Source: Gemmatimonadota bacterium (GTDB taxonomy: Bacteria; Gemmatimonadota; Gemmatimonadetes; Longimicrobiales; RSA9). Taken from it: a DNA stretch of 14,923 nucleotides. The DNA lies in NCBI GenBank assembly GCA_019689775.1, contig JADGGV010000046.1, forward strand, positions 1 to 14,923, in the 5' to 3' direction. The notes beneath the pieces are model-generated. The model was given only the letters and a program-made list of their open reading frames with translations. It did not search any database and had not been told where the DNA came from. The stretch's first letter is position 1, and every line of letters begins with the position of its first letter. Of this stretch, positions 5,821 to 13,050 are shown one piece after another. A program made the translations under genes and the position numbers.

Positions 5821-7496
5821 TGCTGCGTCGTGCCTCGCTCCTCCTCGTCGGCCTCGCGCTCTGCGCGCGCGGCGCCGCCGCCCAGGAGGCGGCCGGACCC
5901 GAGCTCGTGCCCGATGTGGCGCTCGCGGCCGTCGAGTTCTACAACCGTCCGGGGACTGCGCGCTTCGCCGGCCCCGTCACGCTGGCGGCCGACGACGACG
6001 TGGTCGGCGACGTCGCCGTCCTCGGCGGCGGCGCCGTCGCCGGCCGCGTCCGCGGCGATGTCCTCGTGATCAACGGCGAGCTCGAGCTGCTCCCCGGCGC
6101 CGAGATCACCGGCTCGGTGCTCGTCGTCGGCGGCTCCATCGTCGGCAACGCGCCCATCGGCGGCGCGGTCCGCACCTACCCCGAGCCGCTCCGCTATCGG
6201 CTCGAGGACGGGCGCCTCGTCTACACCGGCCCGCCGCCGTCCGCGCTCTTCGCCGCCGGCCACCAGTTCCGCTTCGGCCGCACCGATTTCGCGGTCGGCG
6301 TGCGGCGCGGCTACAACCGCGTCGAGGGCCTCCCCGTCGCCGCCGGCCCCCGCCTCGATCTGGGCCGCGCCAACCCGACGCGCCTCGAGGGCTTCGTGAT
6401 CTACCGTTCCGCGCCCGGCCTCGGCCTCGACCACGACCGGGTCGGCTACGTCGTGCGCGCGGAGCAGTACCTCGGCGGCCGCAACGTCGCCCGCATCGGC
6501 GTCCAGCTCTTCTCGGAGATCGTGCCGGTGGAGGAGACGGGGCTCTCCGACCGCGAGAACTCGCTCGCCACGTTCGTGCTGCACCAGGACTTCCGCGACC
6601 ACTACGAGCGCCGGGGCTGGGGCACCTACCTGCGCCTCGCCCGCCGGGGCCTCCCCTACGACGTCGTCTTCGACTACCGCGACGAGCGCGACCGCAGCAT
6701 CGCCGCATCCGCCGCCTGGGCCATCCTCGACAGCGGCGAGGCGTGGCGCGCCCAGCCGCTGGTCGGCGAGGGCCCGCTCCGGACCGTCGCCCTGCGCATC
6801 GGCTACGACAGCCGCAACGACGTGATCGCGCCCGCCGCGGGCTGGCTCGTGCGCGGCGCGATCGAGCGGGGCCTCGGCGGGTCCATCGCCTCCGACGCCG
6901 CACTCGGCGACGGGGCGCCGCGGCTCGCCGACGCGCCCGTCTCGGTCAACGCGGACTTCACCAGCGCATCGCTCGACGTCCGCCGGTACGCGCGGCTGGG
7001 CCCCAGCTCCCGGATCGCGCTCCGGTTCCTCGCCTCCGGATCCGTGGACGGCAAGCCGCTGCCGCCGCAGCGCCAGCAGACGCTCGGCGGAGAGGGCACG
7101 CTCCCCGGCTACCGCGCCTTCGGCTTCGACTGCGGCGCCCGGCGCGAGACCGTCGAGGTCGGCCGGACCCGCTTCTTCCCGTTCTACGGCTGCGACCGCC
7201 TGATCCTCGTCCAGCTCGAGTACCAGGCGGGCTTCCCCCTCGTCCGTGGGCTCGGCCACCGCCTCGGCTTCCGTGGCGACCTCGGCGAGTCGCTCGGCTG
7301 GACGGCGTTCTTCGACACCGGCCGCGCCTGGACCGACCTGGCCGCAACCGACGGCCGCGGCCGGGGTGCCGAGTTCTTCGCCGCCGACGTCGGGGTCGGG
7401 CTCCGCATCGAGCGCATCGGGCTGTACTGGGGGCTTCCGCTCTCCGGCCGCGGGCAGGGCTTCAACTTCTTCGTGCGCATCGGCCCGCGCCTGTGA
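5817..7496 (+). CDS. Omp85/BamA-type outer-membrane barrel with bactofilin-like N-terminal repeats
   Basis: Exported 559-aa protein predicted to be an outer-membrane beta-barrel. A signal peptide (about 1-22, cleavage near AAA-Q23) is followed by a Gly/Val-rich repetitive stretch (about 52-116: LAADDDVVGDVAVLGGGAV and GSVLVVGGSIVGN). This resembles polymer-forming/bactofilin-like beta-helix repeats and not POTRA domains. From about 145 to the end there are alternating amphipathic strands and the Omp85 barrel landmarks: YDSRNDVIAPAAGW (330-343), GEGTLPGYRAF (426-435, matching the conserved loop-6 region) and a C-terminal strand FNFFVRIGPRL. C439 and C459 bracket a loop and could form a disulfide. 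The start ATG at 5817 overlaps the regulator stop; a second ATG at 5820 is equally possible. The usual role of the superfamily is inserting or exporting proteins or lipids. Without POTRA-like domains a BamA role is unlikely, and a porin-like or lipid-handling role is as likely. Confidence 0.82.
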   Translation: MMLRRASLLLVGLALCARGAAAQEAAGPELVPDVALAAVEFYNRPGTARFAGPVTLAADDDVVGDVAVLGGGAVAGRVRGDVLVINGELELLPGAEITGSVLVVGGSIVGNAPIGGAVRTYPEPLRYRLEDGRLVYTGPPPSALFAAGHQFRFGRTDFAVGVRRGYNRVEGLPVAAGPRLDLGRANPTRLEGFVIYRSAPGLGLDHDRVGYVVRAEQYLGGRNVARIGVQLFSEIVPVEETGLSDRENSLATFVLHQDFRDHYERRGWGTYLRLARRGLPYDVVFDYRDERDRSIAASAAWAILDSGEAWRAQPLVGEGPLRTVALRIGYDSRNDVIAPAAGWLVRGAIERGLGGSIASDAALGDGAPRLADAPVSVNADFTSASLDVRRYARLGPSSRIALRFLASGSVDGKPLPPQRQQTLGGEGTLPGYRAFGFDCGARRETVEVGRTRFFPFYGCDRLILVQLEYQAGFPLVRGLGHRLGFRGDLGESLGWTAFFDTGRAWTDLAATDGRGRGAEFFAADVGVGLRIERIGLYWGLPLSGRGQGFNFFVRIGPRL

Positions 7497-8128
7497 TCGC
7501 GCTGCTCCTCGCCTGGACGCTGGCGCTCGCCGCCCCTGCCGCGCCCGACACCGGCAACGTCCTGGACCAGGCGCCGCTCTTCGTCGTCGTCCCCGATCCC
7601 GGGGCCGGCTGGCGCCCCCTCGTCCGGATCGGCCGCATCCTCGACGACGCCGACCTCGAGCAGGCCGCCCGCTCCGGGTTCCCGCTCCGCCTGCGCTGTC
7701 GCGTCGAGCTCTGGCGCGACGGCCGCTTCGTCGACGCGCTCGCCGGCGCCCAGGACTGGTCCGCGGTCATCGTCTTCCAGCCGCTCGACAGCACGTTCCT
7801 CGTGCGCGAGTCCGCCACCGGCCGGGTCCGCCGCTTCGCCAGCTATGCCGCGGCCACCGCGGAGCTCGAGCAGGCCTACCCGCTCCCGCTCCACCCGACG
7901 CGCCGCGGCCGCTACTACTACACGGCCCGCCTCGACGTCGAGACCGTCTCCGTCTCCGACCTCCAGGAGCTCGAGCATTGGCTGCGCGGCGAGCTCGGCC
8001 CCGCCGTCAGCGGTGACGGCTCGATCCCGTCGGCCGTCGAGCAGGGCGTCAAGCGCCTCTTCGTCCGCGTTCTCGGACTCCCCGCGCTCCGCCACGAGGC
8101 CCGCAGCGGCAAGTTCACGGTCCGCTGA
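7493..8128 (+). CDS. DUF4390-like exported protein
   Basis: A 211-aa protein with a short N-terminal signal (MIALLLAWTLALAAPAAP, 1-18), predicted periplasmic or membrane-associated. The body fits the DUF4390 pattern. DADLEQAARSGFPLRLRCRVELWRDGRF (53-79) matches the family's 'long helix, G-x-P-L, strand' opening. It is followed by a strand pair (VIVFQPLDSTFLVRE), a helix (FASYAAATAELEQAY) and YYYTARLDVETVSVSDLQELEHWL (141-164), close to the family's end block. DUF4390 genes are known to sit beside ntrY-ntrX in betaproteobacteria, so the kinase and regulator in this operon support the call. The molecular function of the family is not established. The start is GTG at 7493, overlapping the barrel gene's stop (GTGA), with no Shine-Dalgarno, so it is probably translated by coupling. 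The assignment is from pattern memory, not an alignment. Confidence 0.75.
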   Translation: MIALLLAWTLALAAPAAPDTGNVLDQAPLFVVVPDPGAGWRPLVRIGRILDDADLEQAARSGFPLRLRCRVELWRDGRFVDALAGAQDWSAVIVFQPLDSTFLVRESATGRVRRFASYAAATAELEQAYPLPLHPTRRGRYYYTARLDVETVSVSDLQELEHWLRGELGPAVSGDGSIPSAVEQGVKRLFVRVLGLPALRHEARSGKFTVR

Positions 8129-8181
8129 GCCGCGGGTGGCTCGCCTCTTGCACCGCCGCCACGCCGACTCGCGTTGCGACC

Positions 8182-8187
8182 GGAGGT
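8182..8187 (+). promoter_or_regulatory. Shine-Dalgarno GGAGGT deciding a TTG start
   Basis: GGAGGT lies four to five bases before the TTG at 8192. The longer reading frame could begin at another TTG at 8174, but nothing resembling a ribosome binding site precedes that one, so the downstream TTG is preferred. Confidence 0.65.
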
Positions 8188-8191
8188 CCCC

Positions 8192-8638
8192 TTGGGTTCG
8201 ACCTGCCCGATCTGCGGCCGCGCCCTCGCCGAGGGCGACCGCGTCGTCGGCGTGCTCCCGGCCGACTCCGGTTCCGGCACCGCGCCCGCACTCCGAGAGG
8301 TCGCTCTCGCCGCCAGGAGCGACGGCGCGCTGGCCTACCTCTGCGTCGACCACGCCGATGCGCTCGCGCTGCTCGAGGCGATCCGCACCGACCGCGCCGC
8401 CGTCGAGCGCGCCGTCCGCGGGCGCCTCTATCAGGAGCTCGACCTCCTCGCCTACGCCCTCGAGATGGAGGCCGCCCAGCAGATCGACGAGGGGCACGAC
8501 GACGATGCCGCCCGCACCCAGCAGACGCGCCTGGGGATCCGCCTGGCGGCCCGCCTCGTCGGCGGCGTCCCCGCCCCGGAGGTCGAGCGGCGGCTCGAGC
8601 GCTGGCGGGCGGCGTATCGCGCCAAGTTCCCCGACTGA
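8192..8638 (+). CDS. Small putative zinc-binding protein, 148 aa
   Basis: Not a family I can name. The N-terminus MGSTCPICGRALAEGD contains a CPIC knuckle (C5, C8), and a second pair, YLCVDHAD (C51, H54), follows 43 residues later. Together they could make a CCCH zinc site as in treble-clef or zinc-ribbon folds. The rest (about 60-148) is helical and charged, with a probable coiled region (RAAVERAVRGRLYQELDLLAYALEMEAAQQ), and has no signal peptide or membrane span, so it is probably cytoplasmic. The start is TTG at 8192 on the strength of GGAGGT at 8182-8187. It lies 63 bases after the six-gene operon on the same strand and could be its last gene by read-through or have its own promoter. A nucleic-acid-binding or adaptor role would be a guess. 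Confidence 0.72.
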   Translation: MGSTCPICGRALAEGDRVVGVLPADSGSGTAPALREVALAARSDGALAYLCVDHADALALLEAIRTDRAAVERAVRGRLYQELDLLAYALEMEAAQQIDEGHDDDAARTQQTRLGIRLAARLVGGVPAPEVERRLERWRAAYRAKFPD

Positions 8639-8696
8639 CCCGGCGCTGCCTCGCGCCCGCGCTGGCCCATCCCGACGGGCCTACTTACCTTCCAGG

Positions 8697-8715
8697 AACG
8701 GACCGACGGTCCGTT
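8697..8715. promoter_or_regulatory. Perfect 19-base palindrome, candidate operator
   Basis: AACGGACCGACGGTCCGTT has nine-base perfect arms around a central A and ends 28 bases before the ATG of the YyaL-like gene. A smaller palindrome of the same core, CCCGACGGG (8671-8679), is centred 31 bases upstream, about three helical turns away. This looks like an operator pair near a promoter or a leader hairpin. In a GC-rich genome a nine-pair palindrome is not vanishingly rare, so position is the main support. Confidence 0.45.
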
Positions 8716-8743
8716 GCCGATGGTTCCCGGTCTGGAGTGCCGA

Positions 8744-10498
8744 ATGCCCCAGCGCGATGGGTCCGTTGCCGGATCCGAGCGTCTCGACGCGGTCCACTGG
8801 CGTCCGTGGGGCGCCGCGGCGTTCCATGATGCCAGTTCCGCCGACCGCCCGGTGCTGCTCAACCTGACGGCGTCCTGGTGTCACTGGTGCCGCTTGATGG
8901 ACGAGACGACGTACGCGGATCCGGAGCTGATCGCGCTCGTCAACTCGGAGTTCGTGCCGATCCGCGTCGACGCCGACCGCTACCCCCACGTCGAGTACCG
9001 CTACATCGCCGGCGGCTGGCCGACGAACGCGTTCCTGACGCCGACGGGCGAGGTGTTGTGGGCGGGCACCTTCGTGGAGGCCGACGAGTTCCGCGGCGTC
9101 GCTCGCAACGTGCTCGCGGCCTGGAAGGGCCGGCGCGACGAGCTGGACGTCGAGATCCAGCGGCGCCGGAAGGCGCTCGAGGCCGCCCGCTCCCACCGCC
9201 CCAGGACCGCTATCGTCCGGCGCGAAGCCGCCGATGACGTCCTCGCGGCCATCGAGCACTCGTACGACCCGCGCAACGGCGGTTTTGGCACGGCGCCGAA
9301 GTTCCCCAACGCGGACGCGATCGAGCTGCTCTACGTCCAGGAGCGGCGCCTCGGCGGCGATTGGGGCGCCATGGCCGATCACACCCTGGACGGAATGCTG
9401 GCCGGCGAGCTCTGGGATGAACTCGACGGCGGCTTCTTCCGCTACGCGCTCGCCGCCGACTGGACGCAGCCACGCCGCGAGAAGCTCCTCGACACGAACG
9501 CCGCCATGCTCGTCGCTTACGCGCTGGGCGCGCACGTTCGCGGGCGCGCGGACTGGCGCCGCGTGGCGGAGCGGATCGTCGGCTGGGTCGAGGGCACGCT
9601 TGCACGCCCCGACGGGCTCTGGTCCGGCAGCCAGATGGCCGCGGAGGAGTACTACGCGTTGCCGGCGGACGCCCGCGCCCGCGCGCCGCGGCCGGGCGTG
9701 GACGCGACGGTGTTCACCGATTCCGCCTCGCACTGGATCCGCGCGCTCGCCGTCGCCGGGCCCCGGCTCGGCCATCACGACTGGGCGGAGCGCGCCGCCG
9801 AGGCGCTGCCCCGGCTGCTGTCCCGTATGGCTGCGCCCGGCGACCTGCTCTTCCACTACGCCGCGCCCGACGATGCGCCCGCGCTCGCCGGCCTGTTGAC
9901 CGACCTGCTCGAGGCCGCCCGCGCCTGCATCGCCGTCGCGCAGGCCACGGGCCACGCCGTGTTCCTCGAGGAGGCCAGACGCCTCGCGGGGGCCATGCAG
10001 CGGCGCCTGTGGGCCGATGGCGGCGGCTTCGTCGACCACGTCCCCTCGGAGGGCGACGTCGCGGCGCTCCGCTACCGCGATCGCCCCTTCGAGCTGAACG
10101 CCGACGCGGCCCGGCTCCTCCTCGACCTCTACCAGGCCACCGGCGAGCGGAGCTACCGCGCCCTCGCCGAGCGCACCCTGGCCACGCTCTCACCGCTCGC
10201 CGGTCGCTACGAGGTGGCCGGCGCCGCCTTCGCGCTCGGCGTCGAGGAGTTCTTCGAGGCCCCGCCCACCGTGACGCTGGTCGGCTCCGCCGATGCGACC
10301 GCCGAGCTCCGGGCGGCCGCGCTCGCGCTCCCGCTCGCCGAGCGGCGCGTCTGGACCGTCCCGGATGGAGGGCGCCTGCCGGCCGGCAGCTTTCCGCCGC
10401 AGCCGGCGCCCGCCGCCTACTTCTGTAGCCGCGGCGCCTGCTCGCCCGCGCTCCGCGATGGGGCCGGTCTCGCGGACGCCGCGCGCCGCGCCCGCTGA
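8744..10498 (+). CDS. YyaL/DUF255-type thioredoxin-domain protein
   Basis: A 584-aa protein of the YyaL / spermatogenesis-associated-protein-20 family: an N-terminal thioredoxin-like domain followed by an alpha/alpha-toroid resembling glycosidases. The thioredoxin part (about 15-130) has the redox motif ASWCHWCRLMDE (C46-H-W-C49) and the cis-proline region GGWPTNAFLTPTG (P93). The toroid region carries family-typical phrases such as YDPRNGGFGTAPKFPN (about 173-188), DGMLAGELWDELDGGFFRYA and EKLLDTNA. The C-terminus has the cysteine pair FCSRGACSP (C561, C566), also usual for the family. No export signal is seen, so it is probably cytoplasmic. At 584 residues it is shorter than the typical roughly 650-700. 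The ATG at 8744 is chosen because GGAG stands six bases ahead; upstream TTG (8714) and ATG (8720) codons lack such a site. It is followed after 3 bases by the LuxE-like gene. The family's reaction is not established. Confidence 0.9.
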   Translation: MPQRDGSVAGSERLDAVHWRPWGAAAFHDASSADRPVLLNLTASWCHWCRLMDETTYADPELIALVNSEFVPIRVDADRYPHVEYRYIAGGWPTNAFLTPTGEVLWAGTFVEADEFRGVARNVLAAWKGRRDELDVEIQRRRKALEAARSHRPRTAIVRREAADDVLAAIEHSYDPRNGGFGTAPKFPNADAIELLYVQERRLGGDWGAMADHTLDGMLAGELWDELDGGFFRYALAADWTQPRREKLLDTNAAMLVAYALGAHVRGRADWRRVAERIVGWVEGTLARPDGLWSGSQMAAEEYYALPADARARAPRPGVDATVFTDSASHWIRALAVAGPRLGHHDWAERAAEALPRLLSRMAAPGDLLFHYAAPDDAPALAGLLTDLLEAARACIAVAQATGHAVFLEEARRLAGAMQRRLWADGGGFVDHVPSEGDVAALRYRDRPFELNADAARLLLDLYQATGERSYRALAERTLATLSPLAGRYEVAGAAFALGVEEFFEAPPTVTLVGSADATAELRAAALALPLAERRVWTVPDGGRLPAGSFPPQPAPAAYFCSRGACSPALRDGAGLADAARRAR

Positions 10499-10501
10499 GG
10501 C

Positions 10502-11638
10502 ATGCTGGCCCCCGACGACACGCTCCGCTCGGAGCTGCTGGCGCTCTTCGCGCGGGGCGTCGACCAGCCGCTCTCCGACGCCGACTTCAACGCGCTCGCG
10601 CTCCGGGTCTTCGCCTACCAGTTCGAGCGCAACGCCGCGTACGCGGCCTACTGTCGCCGCCGCGGCGCCACCCCGGCGACCGTCGTGGACTGGCGCGGCA
10701 TTCCCGCCGTGCCCACGGCGGCCTTCAAGGAGATCCCGCTCGTCGCCGGCGATCCCGCCGCCGCCCGCGCCGTCTTCCGCACCAGCGGCACGACGCGCGG
10801 CCCCGAGCGCCGCGGCGCCCATTACGTCCTCGACCTCTCGCTCTACCGCGCCTCGCTGCTGCCGACGTTCGAGGCCTATGTCCTCCCCGACGGCGCGCGG
10901 CTGCCGATGCTCTCGCTCATCCCGTCCGCGGCGGATGCGCCGGACTCGTCGCTTTCGTGGATGGTCACCGCGCTCCTCGAGGCATTGGGCGCCAGCGGCA
11001 GCGAGTGCTTCGCGACGCCCGGCGCCGGGCTCGACGTCGGGCGCCTGAGCCGCGCGGTCCGCGGCTTCGAGGCCGCCGGCCAGCCGATCGCGCTGCTCGG
11101 CACCTCGCTGGCCTTCGCGCACTGGCTCGACGAGCTGCGCGCGCACGGCGAGCGGTTCGCACTGCCGCCCGGCTCGCGCCTCATGGACACGGGTGGCTTC
11201 AAGGGGCACCGCCGCGAGGTCCCGAGCGAGGCGCTCCGCGCCGATTACCGCGACCTGCTCGGCATCCCCGAGACGCACGTCGTGAACGAGTACGGCATGA
11301 CCGAGCTGCTGTCGCAGTATTACGACGCGGCGCTCCACGACCACACGCGGGGCCACGCCCGCGATGCGCGCCGCAAGCTCGGGCCGCCGTGGCTCCGCGC
11401 GGTCGTCGCCGATCCCGAGACGCTTGAACCGCTCCCGCCCGGCGAGGTCGGGATCCTGCGCCACGTCGACCTGGCGAACCTCGATTCGGTGCTCGCCGTC
11501 CAGACCGAGGACCTCGGCCGCGAGGTCGAGGGGGGCTTCCTCCTCCTCGGCCGCGCCGCCGGCGCCGCCCCCCGCGGCTGCTCCATCGCCGCCGACCTGC
11601 TCATCCAGGCGGCGCGGGCTCAGGCCTCCGGCCCGTGA
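10502..11638 (+). CDS. luxE: LuxE-like acyl-protein synthetase
   Basis: A 378-aa member of the LuxE family (PF04443-like), ATP-dependent enzymes that adenylate a fatty acid, load it on their own cysteine and hand it to the LuxC reductase. Adenylation motifs are visible: VFRTSGTTRGPE (91-102, the phosphate-binding loop) and VNEYGMTELLSQYYD (261-275). A late glycine-rich end, GRAAGAAPRGCSIAADLL, places C360 in the RGC context where the acylated cysteine of Vibrio LuxE (Cys364 of a similarly sized protein) lies. The enzyme therefore looks complete. It is cytoplasmic with no signal. The ATG at 10502 is 3 bases after the YyaL stop, with only a weak TGAGG ahead. It overlaps luxC by GTGA. No luciferase (luxAB) or LuxD is present, so the symbol marks the family, not bioluminescence. 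Confidence 0.9.
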   Translation: MLAPDDTLRSELLALFARGVDQPLSDADFNALALRVFAYQFERNAAYAAYCRRRGATPATVVDWRGIPAVPTAAFKEIPLVAGDPAAARAVFRTSGTTRGPERRGAHYVLDLSLYRASLLPTFEAYVLPDGARLPMLSLIPSAADAPDSSLSWMVTALLEALGASGSECFATPGAGLDVGRLSRAVRGFEAAGQPIALLGTSLAFAHWLDELRAHGERFALPPGSRLMDTGGFKGHRREVPSEALRADYRDLLGIPETHVVNEYGMTELLSQYYDAALHDHTRGHARDARRKLGPPWLRAVVADPETLEPLPPGEVGILRHVDLANLDSVLAVQTEDLGREVEGGFLLLGRAAGAAPRGCSIAADLLIQAARAQASGP

Positions 11639-13050
11639 GCCCGTTCGACGCGTTCCACCTGCCGGGCCTCGAGGAGTCGGACGTCGAGCGCTGGGAGACC
11701 CGGCCCCTCGGCCGCGATCTCGCGCTCCGCTTCCCGCTCCTCCACCCCGCCGGCCTCGCCCGCCTGCTCGCCCGCATGCGCGAGGCGCGCGCACGCACGC
11801 TTTCCGCTCTTCCGGTCGCGCGCATCGCCCGGGCGATCGACCGTGCCGCCGCGCGTCTGGCCGACCCCGCCGACCCGCTGCGCGTGGCCGCGGACGTCGC
11901 GCTCCCGGCCGCCACCGGCCTCTCCGCGCCGATGGCGCGCCACGTCCTCGACCGTGCGCTCCTCGACTGGCGCGAGCCGGCGCTCCACGCGCTCCTCGCC
12001 GACGAGCTCGGCGACCCGGCCGTGCTCGACGACTTCCGCCCGCGCCCCGCGCGGCCGGACACCACTCGCCACGTGCGTGCCTTCGGCCCCGCGCTCGCCT
12101 TCCACGTCTTCGCCGGCAACGTCCCGGGCGTGGCCGTCACCTCGATCGTCCGCTCGCTGCTCGTGAAGGCCGCGACGCTCGGGAAGACCGCCGCCGACGA
12201 ACCGGCCCTCGCGCCCCTCTTCGCCCGGGCGCTCGCCGATGTCTGCCCCGAGCTCGCCGACGTCCTCGCCGTCACCTATTGGCCCGGCGGCCACGAGGCG
12301 ATCGAAGCCGTCGCGCTGCGCGAGGCCGACGCCGTCGTCGTCTACGGCGGTGGCGCCGCCGAGGAGTCGCTCCGGCGCCGCACCCCGCCGGGCACGCCGT
12401 TCCTCGCCCACGGGCCGCGCTACTCCTTCGGGCTCATCGGCCGCGAGGCGCTCACGGCCGACCGCGCGCCCGCGCTCGCGGACGACGTCGCGCACGCCGT
12501 GGCCCTCTTCGACCAGCAGGGCTGCGTCTCGCCTCACATGGTGTACGTCGAGCAGGGAGGGGAAGTCTCGCCGCGCGAGTTCGCCGCACTCATCGCCGGT
12601 GCGCTCGAGCGCCTCGAGGCCGCACTGCCGCGCGGCTCGCTGCGACCGGGCGACGCCGCGGCGATCCACGCCGCCCGCGGCGCCGCCGAGTTCCGGACCA
12701 TCGCCGGCGCCGACGTCGTGCTGCACGCGAGTCCGGGGACCGAGTGGACCGTCGCCTTCGACGCCGATCCCGCGTTCACCGCCTCGTGCCTGAACCGCTT
12801 CCTGTGGGTCAAGCCGCTCGCCGACCTCGGCGACGTGCTCGGGCTCGCCGGCCCCGTCCGCGCCTTCCTCCAGACCGTCGCCATCGCCGCGGCCGAGGAC
12901 CGCCGGCGGGAGCTGGGCGCGGCGCTCGGCCGCATCGGCGCGGCCCGCATCACCACCTTCCGCGCGATGCCCTGGCCGCCGCCCGCCTGGCATCATGACG
13001 GCCGCGGGCCGCTCCTCGAGCTGCTCCGCTGGGTCGACCTCGAGAGCTAG
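11635..13050 (+). CDS. luxC: LuxC-like acyl reductase (fatty aldehyde-forming)
   Basis: A 471-aa LuxC-family (PF05893-like) NADPH-dependent acyl reductase of the aldehyde dehydrogenase superfamily. It reduces an activated acyl group to a fatty aldehyde, normally receiving it from LuxE. Landmarks are FAGNVPGVAVTSIVRSLLVK (159-178, nucleotide-binding segment), KTAADEPALAPLFA (184-197), VVVYGGGAAEESL (234-246) and the catalytic cysteine block FDQQGCVSPH with C297. A conserved-looking end, ITTFRAMPWPPPAWHHDG (439-456), closes the fold. Length is close to Vibrio LuxC (about 480). The start is GTG at 11635, sharing GTGA with the luxE stop and without a Shine-Dalgarno, so synthesis is probably coupled to luxE. 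The stop is embedded in a CTAG shared with the convergent macro-domain gene's stop. The aldehyde could feed wax, alcohol, alkane or lipid modification pathways; the window does not show which. Confidence 0.91.
   Translation: MSPFDAFHLPGLEESDVERWETRPLGRDLALRFPLLHPAGLARLLARMREARARTLSALPVARIARAIDRAAARLADPADPLRVAADVALPAATGLSAPMARHVLDRALLDWREPALHALLADELGDPAVLDDFRPRPARPDTTRHVRAFGPALAFHVFAGNVPGVAVTSIVRSLLVKAATLGKTAADEPALAPLFARALADVCPELADVLAVTYWPGGHEAIEAVALREADAVVVYGGGAAEESLRRRTPPGTPFLAHGPRYSFGLIGREALTADRAPALADDVAHAVALFDQQGCVSPHMVYVEQGGEVSPREFAALIAGALERLEAALPRGSLRPGDAAAIHAARGAAEFRTIAGADVVLHASPGTEWTVAFDADPAFTASCLNRFLWVKPLADLGDVLGLAGPVRAFLQTVAIAAAEDRRRELGAALGRIGAARITTFRAMPWPPPAWHHDGRGPLLELLRWVDLES

Noticed and set aside
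5784..7259. Long open frame of 491 codons on the minus strand, antiparallel to the barrel gene
   Set aside because: The product is a Glu/Ala/Gly/Arg-rich chain without domain character, as expected from the complement of GC-rich codons. The plus frame has a signal peptide, barrel motifs and operon overlaps.
8681..10039. Minus-strand frame of 452 codons opposite the YyaL-like gene
   Set aside because: Shadow of a clear plus-strand gene with CHWC and other family motifs.
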